A stretch of DNA of 45,097 nucleotides. It comes from Desulfobacteraceae bacterium UBA2771. GTDB lineage: Bacteria > Desulfobacterota > Desulfobacteria > Desulfobacterales > Desulfosarcinaceae. Of this stretch, positions 1 to 8,593 are shown one piece after another; position 1 is the stretch's first letter; every line of letters begins with the position of its first letter. The stretch covers positions 1 through 45,097 of the forward strand of contig DEIP01000117.1 of assembly GCA_002352605.1 (NCBI GenBank). Reading direction: 5' to 3'. The translations under genes and the position numbers were made by a program. The notes beneath the pieces are model-generated. The model did not search any database. It was not told where the DNA came from and saw only the letters and a list, made by a program, of their open reading frames with translations.

Positions 1-252
1 GTACGGTATCAAAGGATCTCAACGATTTTGTATCTTACCATGGGCTGGCTCATCATAATTGCCGTAAAGCCGTTGTGGCTCAATATGTCATCGTGGGGGC
101 TGTTTTGGTTGCTGGCAGGAGGAGCGGCCTACACAGCGGGGGTGGGGTTTTACGCAGCCAAGCAGATTCGGTATGCGCACTTCGTTTGGCATCTGTTCGT
201 TATCGCGGGTACTGCATGTCACTTCATCGCTGTGCTGAGATACGCGGTCTAA
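1..252 (+). CDS. Hemolysin III family membrane protein, C-terminal part (5' end outside window)
   Basis: The frame is open from base 1 and ends at 250-252, so only the last 83 residues are present. It reads VRYQRISTILYLTMGW at the edge, then hydrophobic segments and the ending FVWHLFVIAGTACHFIAVLR. The Y/W-x-x-MGW start of a helix and the final H-x-x-x-x-x-G-x-x-x-H-F pattern are typical of the last transmembrane helices of the HlyIII/YqfA (PAQR-like) family, polytopic inner-membrane proteins of uncertain activity (hydrolase-type function proposed). The true start and upstream neighbours are not visible. Bases 253-465 after it hold nothing I can support. Family assignment is fairly sure; biological role unknown. 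Confidence 0.8.
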   Translation, partial: VRYQRISTILYLTMGWLIIIAVKPLWLNMSSWGLFWLLAGGAAYTAGVGFYAAKQIRYAHFVWHLFVIAGTACHFIAVLRYAV

Positions 253-465
253 CCAGGCTAATTCTCGTGATCAGAAAAATCCGAGTCGTTGGGATTCTGC
301 CAGCAGGTAGATGAAATTCGATATTGTGACTAAAAATGGTTGCTACTGTCATACATACGATTTTAGCCTGCCTGATCCAACGTCTTTGCGGTGACACATG
401 GAATGCCGCCTTCTCCACATCCCGCCAGCGCCACTGGTTGTCGGTTTAATGGCTCGGGTCAGTCG

Positions 466-1353
466 TTAGTATTTGAAATGAAAAGAAATTGACAGGTTGT
501 CACGCACATGGTTTGAAAGAGACAAGTTCCATTTTCTAGCGGCATTGGCCGCACCGTAGATATTGCCGACATAGAAAGGTAGACCAACCCCCCCGGAAAT
601 AGCCGCAAGAGCATAATTCTCGTTATCTAAGGCAACAATGGTCCCGGTAATAAAAAGTGCGTTGACTAAGAAAGCCATTAACCCATCCTTGTAGTGTTCT
701 GCATAGAGTTGACCGCTGCCGGGTAGTAACGCCGACAGGGTTCCTGCCAGGAACGGTGACTTAAGCGGCAACGCTTCGTATTCATCAAGCAGCGAGAACG
801 ATTGCCTTACGGCAGGAACACGTTCATCATCTGAATAGTCAACCAGGAAGCCTTCGAGCGCAGTCCGGCAGCCTAAGACATTATCCTGCTCAAGGGCGTT
901 TAGAGAGAGACCCAGTTGGGCGTTGGCTGCAGCCGGATGTTTCTCATCGAAAAGCCGCGAGCGTTCAAATGCCAGCGCTGCGGCATCATTCCGGCCAAGT
1001 TTGCTGTAGCTCAGCCCCTCATAAAAGGCGGCACTACTGAAATGGGTGGCGGCATATGTTTGACGGACCTTGGCAAAACTTTTTGCGGCGGACGCGTAGT
1101 CTTTTCCTCGGTAATAGGCCATGCCGATATTGTAGAGAGCCTCTGGTAAACGATCCGAATCCGAAAATAAAAAGGTCAGCTTTTTGTATTCAGTGATAGC
1201 CCGATAATAGTCGCCTTCAGCCAAAAAGGCGTCACCCAAGGCCATCTGGATGTCATCGGTCAAGACAATGGTGTTCGTTTCAGCCCAAACCAAGGCTTGG
1301 AATGATAATAACAGGGTCAGAAAAGAAAACGGGAAAAAACACCGGTTCATCAT
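466..1353 (-). CDS. TPR-repeat protein with signal peptide and C-terminal membrane hairpin
   Basis: The 295-residue protein begins with a signal peptide ending near ALVWAE (about residue 25). Tetratricopeptide-type repeats cover about residues 32-190 (A-L-x-x-G-D-A-F-L-A-E-G-D-Y and A-L-Y-N-I-G-M-A-Y-Y are recognisable). The C-terminal third contains FLAGTLSALLPGSGQLYAEH followed by two hydrophobic stretches, a pattern seen in small membrane proteins of the TM2/DUF5683 kind. Its start overlaps the stop of yidD in an ATGA arrangement, so the two are translationally coupled. The protein is probably anchored in an envelope membrane with the TPRs in the periplasm. Coupling to YidD suggests an envelope-assembly role, which is inference. 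The start could be the first or second Met. Confidence 0.75.
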   Translation of the reverse strand: MMNRCFFPFSFLTLLLSFQALVWAETNTIVLTDDIQMALGDAFLAEGDYYRAITEYKKLTFLFSDSDRLPEALYNIGMAYYRGKDYASAAKSFAKVRQTYAATHFSSAAFYEGLSYSKLGRNDAAALAFERSRLFDEKHPAAANAQLGLSLNALEQDNVLGCRTALEGFLVDYSDDERVPAVRQSFSLLDEYEALPLKSPFLAGTLSALLPGSGQLYAEHYKDGLMAFLVNALFITGTIVALDNENYALAAISGGVGLPFYVGNIYGAANAARKWNLSLSNHVRDNLSISFHFKY

Positions 1354-1808
1354 GGTTGCGCAAACCGGTTATTGGTGACCGGATCATGCAGTGTTCCGTT
1401 TGGCAGGCGGATGTAATCCGGGTCAGCTCCGGTCAAATAACTGCAGCGCATTAGACGATCGGCAGTCATGGTTATTCCGAGGAGAAAACCGTAATCGCGC
1501 ACCGCCTCGCAGCCGTAATGCGAACAGGTGGGGGAAAAGCTGCAACGCGAACCGTCAATCGGCGAGATCCATTCCTGAAAAAACCGCATGCTGCCCAGCA
1601 GCACAAACCGGAAAGAGGATGGTGAGACATCAGCAGGCTTGGCCCTGTCGGTTTTTACAAGCCCGTTTTTCGGGCCTTTCATCTGGTTTGTCTCTAAACT
1701 GTGGCCGGGTATTGTCACGCAAAAAAGAAGGCAAAAAAAAAGGACTCCAGCACAGTATCCGGCGAGGTTTCTTGCGTGAGCGAGGTGTAAATTTTTAATG
1801 ACGACCAA
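1350..1808 (-). CDS. yidD: YidD-family membrane protein insertion factor, with N-terminal extension
   Basis: The C-terminal ~80 residues match YidD (UPF0161): FFQEWISPIDGSRCSFSPTC, then S-x-Y-G-C-E-A-V and a closing block around CSYLTGADPDY. YidD normally helps YidC insert proteins into the inner membrane and usually lies between rnpA and yidC; here it lies apart, between a lipoprotein and a TPR membrane protein. The N-terminus carries a hydrophobic segment (VLFFCLLFCV) and a linker not found in the ~75-residue canonical protein. The start is uncertain. No ATG is well placed: TTG at 1808 or CTG at 1817 follow an AAGGGA that spans the end of the preceding gene, and longer frames would overlap that gene. 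The call is sure, the start is not. Confidence 0.78.
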   Translation of the reverse strand: MVVIKNLHLAHARNLAGYCAGVLFFCLLFCVTIPGHSLETNQMKGPKNGLVKTDRAKPADVSPSSFRFVLLGSMRFFQEWISPIDGSRCSFSPTCSHYGCEAVRDYGFLLGITMTADRLMRCSYLTGADPDYIRLPNGTLHDPVTNNRFAQP

Positions 1809-1818
1809 ATCAGACAGG

Positions 1819-2040
1819 TTACTGTCCCTTAAGAATCTTTTTTTTGGCCCCTTCATATTCCTTTTCGGTAATGGCCCCTTCTTCATTGGCTTTCTTGAGA
1901 TCCTGTAATTCCTGACCTGTCGTCGTGGTTTTAGTTGATTCCGTCACCACTTTGGTCTCTTTTCCGCCACCGCAACAACCGGTAAGGAATATTGCCAAAA
2001 GGATTACGGTAAGAATCAAAAAACTGAGTTTATGTTTCAT
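1819..2040 (-). CDS. Small lipoprotein with SHOCT-like C-terminal motif
   Basis: This 73-residue protein has a charged start, a hydrophobic core and a lipobox (LTGC, Cys at about residue 22), so it should be lipidated and membrane-anchored. After a Lys/Thr-rich spacer, the C-terminal ~28 residues (LQDLKKANEEGAITEKEYE) fit the SHOCT short C-terminal domain, a helix-turn-helix module often found at protein ends and of unknown biochemical role. An SD-like GAGG lies 6 nt before the ATG. It is first in a leftward group with yidD and the TPR gene. Function unknown. Confidence 0.78.
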   Translation of the reverse strand: MKHKLSFLILTVILLAIFLTGCCGGGKETKVVTESTKTTTTGQELQDLKKANEEGAITEKEYEGAKKKILKGQ

Positions 2041-2549
2041 GGAAGCCTCTTTTAAAGGTTGGATCGAATGGAATCATAAAATAATAACTCATTCAACGCA
2101 TAGAAAACCATTGATAACCGCAATACCCAACTGTTGATTTCGATTGCATCATTATAGAAGGCAGAAACCCTCCTTTTACACGATAAACATGTCAAAAAGG
2201 TGCTTGTGTGTCAATAACCATTTCGTTTTAAGGGGATTTGGATGTCAGCGCTCGCGTTTCCTCTTGGAGGAATTTCTAAAGCCTATGGCCTTTAGCCAAT
2301 ATCGTTTGGCCAAAGCAATCGGTGTTTCAGCCCAGCGTATCAGTTTGACCAAGGTGTTTCAACAGGTGTCGGTTCCCATTGAAACCTGTGCTTCCGGCGG
2401 GGCAATCATGAATCGCTTTTCAACTATTTTCATTTGTGATTTCATATTGTTCCAACACCCGCTTATGGCTTTACGCCCTCAGGCAATTGTGATAAGCATC
2501 TCAAATTTACAGTGGCGCTTCCGAGGCCGCGGAAATTAAATGCCGCCAT
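2041..2549. other. Gene-poor, AT-rich intergenic stretch with one antitoxin fragment
   Basis: Between the divergent lipoprotein and ispF genes there is about 0.5 kb with no intact gene. The frame 2144-2539 is open but only a short central piece looks like a protein family (see the HigA-like fragment). The rest has no recognisable coding content. Promoters for both flanking genes must lie here, but I could not pick one with confidence. Confidence 0.6.
2261..2344 (+). pseudogene. Fragment of HigA/XRE-type antitoxin gene
   Basis: Within a longer meaningless open frame, 28 codons read LLEEFLKPMAFSQYRLAKAI followed by GVSAQRIS. This closely follows the start of the HigA family helix-turn-helix (typically LLEEFL-P-G-S-Q-x-x-LA-x-x-IGV-x-x-x-RI). 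Homology stops abruptly at 2344: the expected N-E-I recognition helix end and the remaining ~60 residues are missing in all three frames. No HigB toxin is seen. It is most simply a remnant of a toxin-antitoxin locus cut by recombination. Confidence 0.6.
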
Positions 2550-3044
2550 ATGACACGCATCGGTTTGGGATATGATATTCATCGGCTGGTGCCCGGCAGA
2601 AAGTTGGTGCTGGGCGGAGAGACCATCCCCTTCGACAAAGGGCTGCTGGGGCATTCCGACGCGGATGTTCTGGTACATGCCGCCTGCGACGCCCTATTGG
2701 GGGCGGCGGGGATGGGTGACATCGGCGAACATTTTCCGGATACCGATCCCCGGTACCGTGATATCTACAGTATTGACCTGTTGACAACGGTATACAACCG
2801 GATTAGCGAAAGTGGCTTCTCCCTGGTGAACATGGACACCACCATTTTTGCCCAGGCGCCCCGAATGTCGCCTTTCAAAGCACCGATGACGATGCGGATG
2901 GCCGACAGCATGTCGGTGGATCATCGGATCATCAACATCAAAGCCACCACCACTGAAGGTCTCGGGGTCGTTGGCAAGGGAGACGGCATCGCCGCCATGT
3001 GTGTGGTCTTGCTTCGATTCACAACGCCGGGATCCGGCCGATAA
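2550..3044 (+). CDS. ispF: 2-C-methyl-D-erythritol 2,4-cyclodiphosphate synthase
   Basis: The 164-residue protein has the family's usual length. The metal-binding D-x-H motif is near the start (GLGYDIHRL, Asp8 and His10) and the third ligand lies in LLGHSDADVLVHA. Further family blocks are IGEHFPDTD and KATTTEGLGVVGKGDGIAA. The enzyme cyclises CDP-ME 2-phosphate to MEcPP in the cytosolic MEP route to isoprenoids, as a trimer. IspD, often fused or adjacent, is not next to it here. The SD before ATG 2550 is weak (GGAAAT). It is followed 23 nt later by cysS in the same direction, a common pairing. Confidence 0.96.
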   Translation: MTRIGLGYDIHRLVPGRKLVLGGETIPFDKGLLGHSDADVLVHAACDALLGAAGMGDIGEHFPDTDPRYRDIYSIDLLTTVYNRISESGFSLVNMDTTIFAQAPRMSPFKAPMTMRMADSMSVDHRIINIKATTTEGLGVVGKGDGIAAMCVVLLRFTTPGSGR

Positions 3045-3067
3045 CCCATCGAGAGAGGTTTTTACGG

Positions 3068-4504
3068 ATGGCTATGCGAATCTACAACACACTGACGAAA
3101 TCAAAACAGACATTCGAACCGATGGTGCCCGGTCAGGTCAAGATGTATGTGTGCGGTCCCACCGTCTACGACTCATGCCACGTGGGGCATGCCCGCTCGG
3201 TGGTGGTATTTGACGTGGTGGTCCGTTACCTGCGGGCCATGGAATATCAGGTCACCTATATCCGCAACTTTACCGACGTGGATGACAAAATCATCAAACG
3301 AGCCAACGAGGTGGGGATGGATGCACGCCGGTTGGCCGAAACCTATATCGACGAATTTCACCGTGACATGGACGCGCTGAATGTCATGCGAGCCGATGTG
3401 GAGCCGAAGGTTACCGACCACATTGGTGACATCATCGGCATTGTTAAGACGCTGGTGGACAAAAAAGCCGCCTACCTGGCCGGCGGTGATGTATTTTTCG
3501 CGGTGGAAACCTTCCGGGAATACGGGAAGTTGTCTGGCCGTAAACTGGCGGATATGGTGGCCGGCAGTCGGGTTGAAATCAATCCGAACAAACGCAACCC
3601 CTTTGACTTTGTCCTGTGGAAAGCAGCCAAGCCGGGCGAACCCTCATGGCCGAGCCCCTGGGGAGAGGGACGTCCCGGATGGCATATCGAGTGTTCGGCC
3701 ATGAGCAACCGTTTTCTCGGTCACACCTTCGATATCCACGGCGGCGGTAAAGACCTGATTTTTCCCCATCACGAAAACGAAATCGCCCAATCCGAAGCCG
3801 CCCACGGCAAACGCTTTGCCCGCTACTGGATGCACAACGGGTTCGTGAACATCGACAACCGGAAGATGTCCAAATCCTTGAATAATTTTCTGATGGTCAA
3901 GGATATTTTGAAGTCCTACCATCCCGAAACCGTCCGACTGTTTCTGCTCTCCAGTCATTATCGCAGCCCCATCGATTTTTCGGACCTGAATCTGAAAACA
4001 TCGGAGAAGGCGCTGGATAAACTTTACGCCCTGCTTACGCGCCTTGATCAGGAAGCGGATTGCGCCGTTGGTGACAACGGTTCGTTCGGCGGCGCCTATT
4101 GGAAAAATTTTTGTGAAGCCATGGACGATGATTTCAACACGGCCAAAGGCGTCGGGATGCTTTTTAATCTGGTGAAAGAGGCCAACCGCATCATGGACGC
4201 CGGCGGAGAATCGGCGAAGACCAAAGGGACCTTGGCGGGCATGGCCGCCGACCTCATGCGCATGGGCCGTGTCCTGGGGATTCTGCAGCAGCCGTGGCAG
4301 CGTTTTTTCGAAGAGCGGAGCAAAAGCCGGCTTCAGGGTGTGTCCATCTCTCCTGAAACCATCGACGCGCTGGTGGCCGAACGAATTGCCGCCCGCGAAA
4401 ACAGGGACTGGGAACGGGCCGACAAGATCAGGAATCAGCTGGAAAAAGACGGAATTCTTCTTGAAGACAAACCCGACGGCACCCATTGGAAAGTGGCCAC
4501 ATGA
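3068..4504 (+). CDS. cysS: Cysteinyl-tRNA synthetase
   Basis: Class I synthetase charging tRNA-Cys. Visible features: the zinc-ligand Cys at about residue 29 (VCGPTVYD), a HIGH-type signature CHVGHARS, the other zinc ligands in WHIECSAM and DLIFPHHENE, and the KMSKS loop RKMSKSLNN. The start at 3068 is preferred over an upstream in-frame ATG (2999) because GAGAGAGG lies 9 nt before it and the upstream frame would overlap ispF. The product is then 478 residues, a normal length. The C-terminal DALR-type helical part is present. uvrB begins 6 nt after the stop, so the two are probably co-transcribed. Confidence 0.97.
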   Translation: MAMRIYNTLTKSKQTFEPMVPGQVKMYVCGPTVYDSCHVGHARSVVVFDVVVRYLRAMEYQVTYIRNFTDVDDKIIKRANEVGMDARRLAETYIDEFHRDMDALNVMRADVEPKVTDHIGDIIGIVKTLVDKKAAYLAGGDVFFAVETFREYGKLSGRKLADMVAGSRVEINPNKRNPFDFVLWKAAKPGEPSWPSPWGEGRPGWHIECSAMSNRFLGHTFDIHGGGKDLIFPHHENEIAQSEAAHGKRFARYWMHNGFVNIDNRKMSKSLNNFLMVKDILKSYHPETVRLFLLSSHYRSPIDFSDLNLKTSEKALDKLYALLTRLDQEADCAVGDNGSFGGAYWKNFCEAMDDDFNTAKGVGMLFNLVKEANRIMDAGGESAKTKGTLAGMAADLMRMGRVLGILQQPWQRFFEERSKSRLQGVSISPETIDALVAERIAARENRDWERADKIRNQLEKDGILLEDKPDGTHWKVAT

Positions 4505-4510
4505 TCATCC

Positions 4511-6505
4511 ATGTCATCGTTTAGGCTCGTATCGGAATTTGGCCCTTGTGGTGACCAGGTCCAGGCCATCGATACCATTTCGAAAAAGATTCTCGATGGC
4601 ATCCAAAGCCAGGTGCTGTTGGGCGTCACCGGTTCCGGTAAAACCTTTACCATGGCCAACGTCATTGCCCGGATCGACCGCCCGTCGCTGATCCTGGCGC
4701 CCAACAAAACACTGGCTGCCCAGCTTTACAACGAATTTCGCCGGCTGTTTCCGGAAAATGCTGTCGAGTATTTTGTCAGCTACTATGACTATTACCAGCC
4801 GGAAGCCTACATCCCCACCTCGGACACCTATATCCAAAAGGACTCGTCCATCAATGACCTGATCGATAAAATGCGCCATTCGGCCACCCGAAACGTGCTG
4901 TCGCGAAGCGACGTGTTGGTGGTGGCCAGCGTGTCGTGTATTTTCGGCCTGGGTGCGCCGGAGGACTACCTCTCCATGCGCATCGACATCGCGGCCGGCA
5001 TGGATTTGCCCCGGGAGCGCCTGCTCTACCAGTTGGTGTCCATTCATTACCAACGCAACGACATGGATTTCCACCGTGGTGTTTTCCGGGTGCGTGGGGA
5101 TCGCGTGGAGATCTTTCCCGCCTATGAAGAGGATACGGCGATCCGAATCGATTATTTCGGAGATGAGATCGAAAATATTTACGAATTTGATCCGCTGAAA
5201 GGAACCACCCTCAGGCACCTGGACAAGGTAACCCTGTTTCCGGCCAGTCACTACGTCACCCGTAAAGCCGCCCTCGAGCGGGCCACCAAAAGCATTGTCC
5301 GGGAACTCAAGGATCGGGTGGATTATTTTCGAGAAGCAAACATGCTGATCGAGGCCCAGCGCATCGAAGAACGTACCCGCTTCGACCTGGAAATGATTCA
5401 GGAGATCGGGTACTGCAACGGCATCGAGAACTATTCCAGGCACCTGACCGGCCGCCTGGCCGGTCAACCGCCGCCGACCTTGCTGGATTATTTCCCCAAG
5501 GATTTCCTCATTTTTGTGGATGAAAGCCATATTGCCGTTTCCCAGATTCGAGCGATGTACAAAGGGGATCGTTCCCGCAAGACGACCCTGGTCAACTATG
5601 GCTTCCGGTTGCCGTCGGCCCTGGACAACCGACCGCTGCAGTTCGAGGAGTGGACCCGGCGCATCCACCAGATTGTCTACGTGTCGGCCACGCCGGCAGA
5701 CTATGAACTGACCGCCGCCAACGGCCAGGTCGTAGAGCAGATCGTCCGCCCCACCGGCCTAATCGACCCGAAGATTCATGTGCGCAGTGCCCGCAACCAG
5801 GTGGATGACCTGTATGGTGAAATTCGGGATCGTCAGCAACGCGGGGAACGCATTCTGGTGACCACCCTGACCAAACGCATGGCCGAAGACCTGTCCGAAT
5901 ATTATACCGATTTAGGGTTGGCCGTGCGCTACCTGCACTCGGACATCACCACCATGGAACGTATGGACATCATCCGGGACCTGCGGATGGGAAAGTTCGA
6001 TGCACTGATCGGCATCAACCTGCTGCGCGAAGGGCTGGATATCCCCGAGGTGTCCCTGGCGGCCATTCTGGATGCGGACAAGGAGGGGTTTTTGCGCTCC
6101 ACGCGGTCACTGATTCAAACCTTCGGCCGTGCGGCCCGAAATATCAACGGCACCGTGATCCTTTATGCCGACCGGATGACCGCCTCCATGAAACAGGCCA
6201 TCGAAGAGACCAGTCGGCGGCGGACGATCCAGCAGCGCTACAACGAAACCCATCACATCACCCCGAAAACCATTCACAAAGCCATTACGGATACCTTCGA
6301 CAAGGCCTATGAATCGCCGGAAGCCGAAGCGATGCAAGTCGCTGAGGCGCCGACTGCTTTCGGGTCGGGGAAGGATATCGACGCCGCCATCGCCGATCTG
6401 GAAGCGCAGATGCAGGCGGCTGCCAAGGACCTTGCCTTTGAACAGGCCGCCCGGATCCGGGACCGGATCAAGGCACTTCGCAAACGGATGCTGTTTGAAT
6501 CATAA
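4511..6505 (+). CDS. uvrB: UvrABC excision nuclease subunit B
   Basis: DNA-damage verification helicase of nucleotide excision repair, 664 residues as usual. The Walker A motif GVTGSGKT is at about 38-45. The damage-probing beta-hairpin region contains YYDYYQPEAYIP at about 90-105. The Walker B variant DESH is near 337, helicase motifs follow (TTLTKRMAE, GINLLREGLD, QTFGRAARN), and the C-terminal UVR domain (DLEAQMQAAAKDLAFEQAA) binds UvrC. It sits directly between cysS and uvrC with 6-nt gaps on both sides, an arrangement that couples UvrB and UvrC supply. uvrA is not in the window. Confidence 0.98.
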   Translation: MSSFRLVSEFGPCGDQVQAIDTISKKILDGIQSQVLLGVTGSGKTFTMANVIARIDRPSLILAPNKTLAAQLYNEFRRLFPENAVEYFVSYYDYYQPEAYIPTSDTYIQKDSSINDLIDKMRHSATRNVLSRSDVLVVASVSCIFGLGAPEDYLSMRIDIAAGMDLPRERLLYQLVSIHYQRNDMDFHRGVFRVRGDRVEIFPAYEEDTAIRIDYFGDEIENIYEFDPLKGTTLRHLDKVTLFPASHYVTRKAALERATKSIVRELKDRVDYFREANMLIEAQRIEERTRFDLEMIQEIGYCNGIENYSRHLTGRLAGQPPPTLLDYFPKDFLIFVDESHIAVSQIRAMYKGDRSRKTTLVNYGFRLPSALDNRPLQFEEWTRRIHQIVYVSATPADYELTAANGQVVEQIVRPTGLIDPKIHVRSARNQVDDLYGEIRDRQQRGERILVTTLTKRMAEDLSEYYTDLGLAVRYLHSDITTMERMDIIRDLRMGKFDALIGINLLREGLDIPEVSLAAILDADKEGFLRSTRSLIQTFGRAARNINGTVILYADRMTASMKQAIEETSRRRTIQQRYNETHHITPKTIHKAITDTFDKAYESPEAEAMQVAEAPTAFGSGKDIDAAIADLEAQMQAAAKDLAFEQAARIRDRIKALRKRMLFES

Positions 6506-6511
6506 GCGCCG

Positions 6512-8362
6512 GTGACCACCATGCAGCAACCATCTGACCGGACGGATTCGTCAAGCGACCTCGTCGATGTCATTAAGGGTATTAGCGAGAGTCCCGGTGT
6601 CTATCTGATGAAAGACAGCAGCGGGAAAATCATCTATGTGGGCAAAGCCATCAATCTGAAAAAACGGGTGAGATCCTATTTCCAGCGACAGGAAACCCAC
6701 AGCGCCAAAACCGCCTTGATGGTCACCCGGGTGGCCGACATCGAAACCGTGGTGACGACATCGGAAAAAGAGGCGCTGATCCTCGAATCCAACCTGATCA
6801 AGCGACACCGGCCCCGATACAACGTGGTCCTCAAGGACGATAAACGCTATCCTTCAATTCGTATCGACATCAAGGCATCCTATCCGAGGATTGATATCGT
6901 TCGCAAAACCCCCAAAGACAGTGCCGTCTATTTCGGACCCTTTTCGTCCACCCATGCGGTGCGGCAGACCGTCAAACTGCTCAACAAAACCTATCCATTG
7001 CGAAAATGCGGCGATCGCACCCTGGGCCAGCGGACCCGGCCGTGCATTCATTACCAGATGCGACAATGTTTGGCGCCCTGCTGCTTGACCGTCGATCAGA
7101 AGGTTTACAGCCAGATGGTCAAAGAGGTGATTCTATTTTTAAAGGGGCGGGCACCCGAATTGATCAAGCGGATACGCCGCCGCATGCTCCAGGCATCGGC
7201 CCGGCAGGATTTTGAAAACGCGGCGGTGCTTCGGGACCGGATGATGGCTCTGGAAAAGACCCTGGAGCGCCAGGTGACCGTGACCACGGACTTTCTTGAT
7301 CGTGATGTGATCGGCACCAGTGGTGGCAGTGACTTCAGGATCGTGACGGTAATGAGCCTTCGTCAAGGTTTTCTGCAGGGTGTCCGGCATTTTGAATTGG
7401 CCCACGCCGCACCCGAAAAGGGTGAACTGATGGCGCAGTTTCTGGGGCAGTACTATCAGCAGACCCACAGCCTTCCCGTTGAGGTGCTGGTCCCGCAACT
7501 GCCGGAAAACATCGACCTGTTGGAAGAGACCCTGTCGGAATGGGGGCGACGACGCGTGAGGATTCGTCAGCCCAAACGGGGTGAAAAGCACCGTCTCCTT
7601 GAAATGGCCGAAAAAAATGCCGGCAACACCCTTCGCGAACGGCTCCAAAAAGCGACACGTGAAGCCGCCATGATCGAGGCATTGAAACGGCGGCTTCGCA
7701 TGGACCGCATACCGTCTCGTATCGAGTGTTTCGACAACTCCAACCTGGCCGGCACGAATCCGGTATCCGCCATGGTGGTTTTTGTCAATGGCCGGCCCCA
7801 CAAGGCCGGTTACCGTCGGTACATTCTTCGCACGGTCTCCACCCCGGACGACTACGCCAGTATGGCCGAAGTGTTATCCCGACGGTACACAAAGATCGGC
7901 CCGGCCAATCCGGAACCGGATCTTTTGCTGGTGGACGGCGGTAAAGGGCAGGTGAGCATTGCCGTTGCGGTGTTGGATGAGCTTGGACTGACCGGGCGCT
8001 TTGCCGTCGCCGGCATCGCCAAAAAAGATCCCGAAAAGAAAGAGACCGAGGATAAAATCTATCTGCCCAATCGGGCCAACCCGGTCAATCTGGGATCGGA
8101 TGGCCGGTTGCTGCTGCTTCTCCAGCAGGTGCGTGACGAGGCCCATCGTTTTGCCATCGCGTTTCAGCGCAAGCAACGTAACCGAATGACGGTACGATCA
8201 GCACTGGACAGGGTCGCCGGGGTGGGGCCAAAAAGAAAAGCCATGCTGTTAAAACATTTCGGCAGCATCAAAAAAATCAGGGCGGCCACTGTGGGTCAAC
8301 TCAGTGAACTGCCCGGGATCAATATCGTGCTGGCCGAAGCCATCAAGCAATCGTTATCTTAA
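6512..8362 (+). CDS. uvrC: UvrABC excision nuclease subunit C
   Basis: Makes both incisions in nucleotide excision repair. Domains in order: GIY-YIG nuclease at about 27-110 (GVYLMKDSSGKIIYVGKA), a Cys-rich segment (RPCIHYQMRQCLAPCC), a UVR motif at about 205-240 (ARQDFENAAVLRDRM), the RNase H-like second nuclease (IECFDNSN; LLLVDGGKGQ), and a C-terminal helix-hairpin-helix pair (DRVAGVGPKRKAMLLKHFG). At 616 residues it is a normal length. The start is either GTG 6512 or ATG 6521; neither has a strong SD. Transcription is probably from a promoter upstream of cysS. Confidence 0.97.
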   Translation: MTTMQQPSDRTDSSSDLVDVIKGISESPGVYLMKDSSGKIIYVGKAINLKKRVRSYFQRQETHSAKTALMVTRVADIETVVTTSEKEALILESNLIKRHRPRYNVVLKDDKRYPSIRIDIKASYPRIDIVRKTPKDSAVYFGPFSSTHAVRQTVKLLNKTYPLRKCGDRTLGQRTRPCIHYQMRQCLAPCCLTVDQKVYSQMVKEVILFLKGRAPELIKRIRRRMLQASARQDFENAAVLRDRMMALEKTLERQVTVTTDFLDRDVIGTSGGSDFRIVTVMSLRQGFLQGVRHFELAHAAPEKGELMAQFLGQYYQQTHSLPVEVLVPQLPENIDLLEETLSEWGRRRVRIRQPKRGEKHRLLEMAEKNAGNTLRERLQKATREAAMIEALKRRLRMDRIPSRIECFDNSNLAGTNPVSAMVVFVNGRPHKAGYRRYILRTVSTPDDYASMAEVLSRRYTKIGPANPEPDLLLVDGGKGQVSIAVAVLDELGLTGRFAVAGIAKKDPEKKETEDKIYLPNRANPVNLGSDGRLLLLLQQVRDEAHRFAIAFQRKQRNRMTVRSALDRVAGVGPKRKAMLLKHFGSIKKIRAATVGQLSELPGINIVLAEAIKQSLS

Positions 8363-8593
8363 TGTTCATGCAGATCTGAGCTGTAAGATGCGTCGGTCAC
8401 CCATGTGAGTCGGCATCAAAAGCGATTGATGGAAAAGAAGTTTATTTTTTAATAATCAATTGTGTTATCCTTACAGCGGATCTATTTGGATAACTGCTCG
8501 ATCAGACCCAACCGATTGTATCGATGGGTGGTTTGGTGGTATCGACGATCCATTTTTTCGATGATGAAGGAATCAACCGCCGAAAGGATTAGC

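Noticed and set aside
3644..4486. 280-codon minus-strand frame opposite cysS
   Set aside because: Antisense shadow of a strongly conserved gene; the same holds for the long frames opposite uvrB (4514-5668) and purA (42645-43853).
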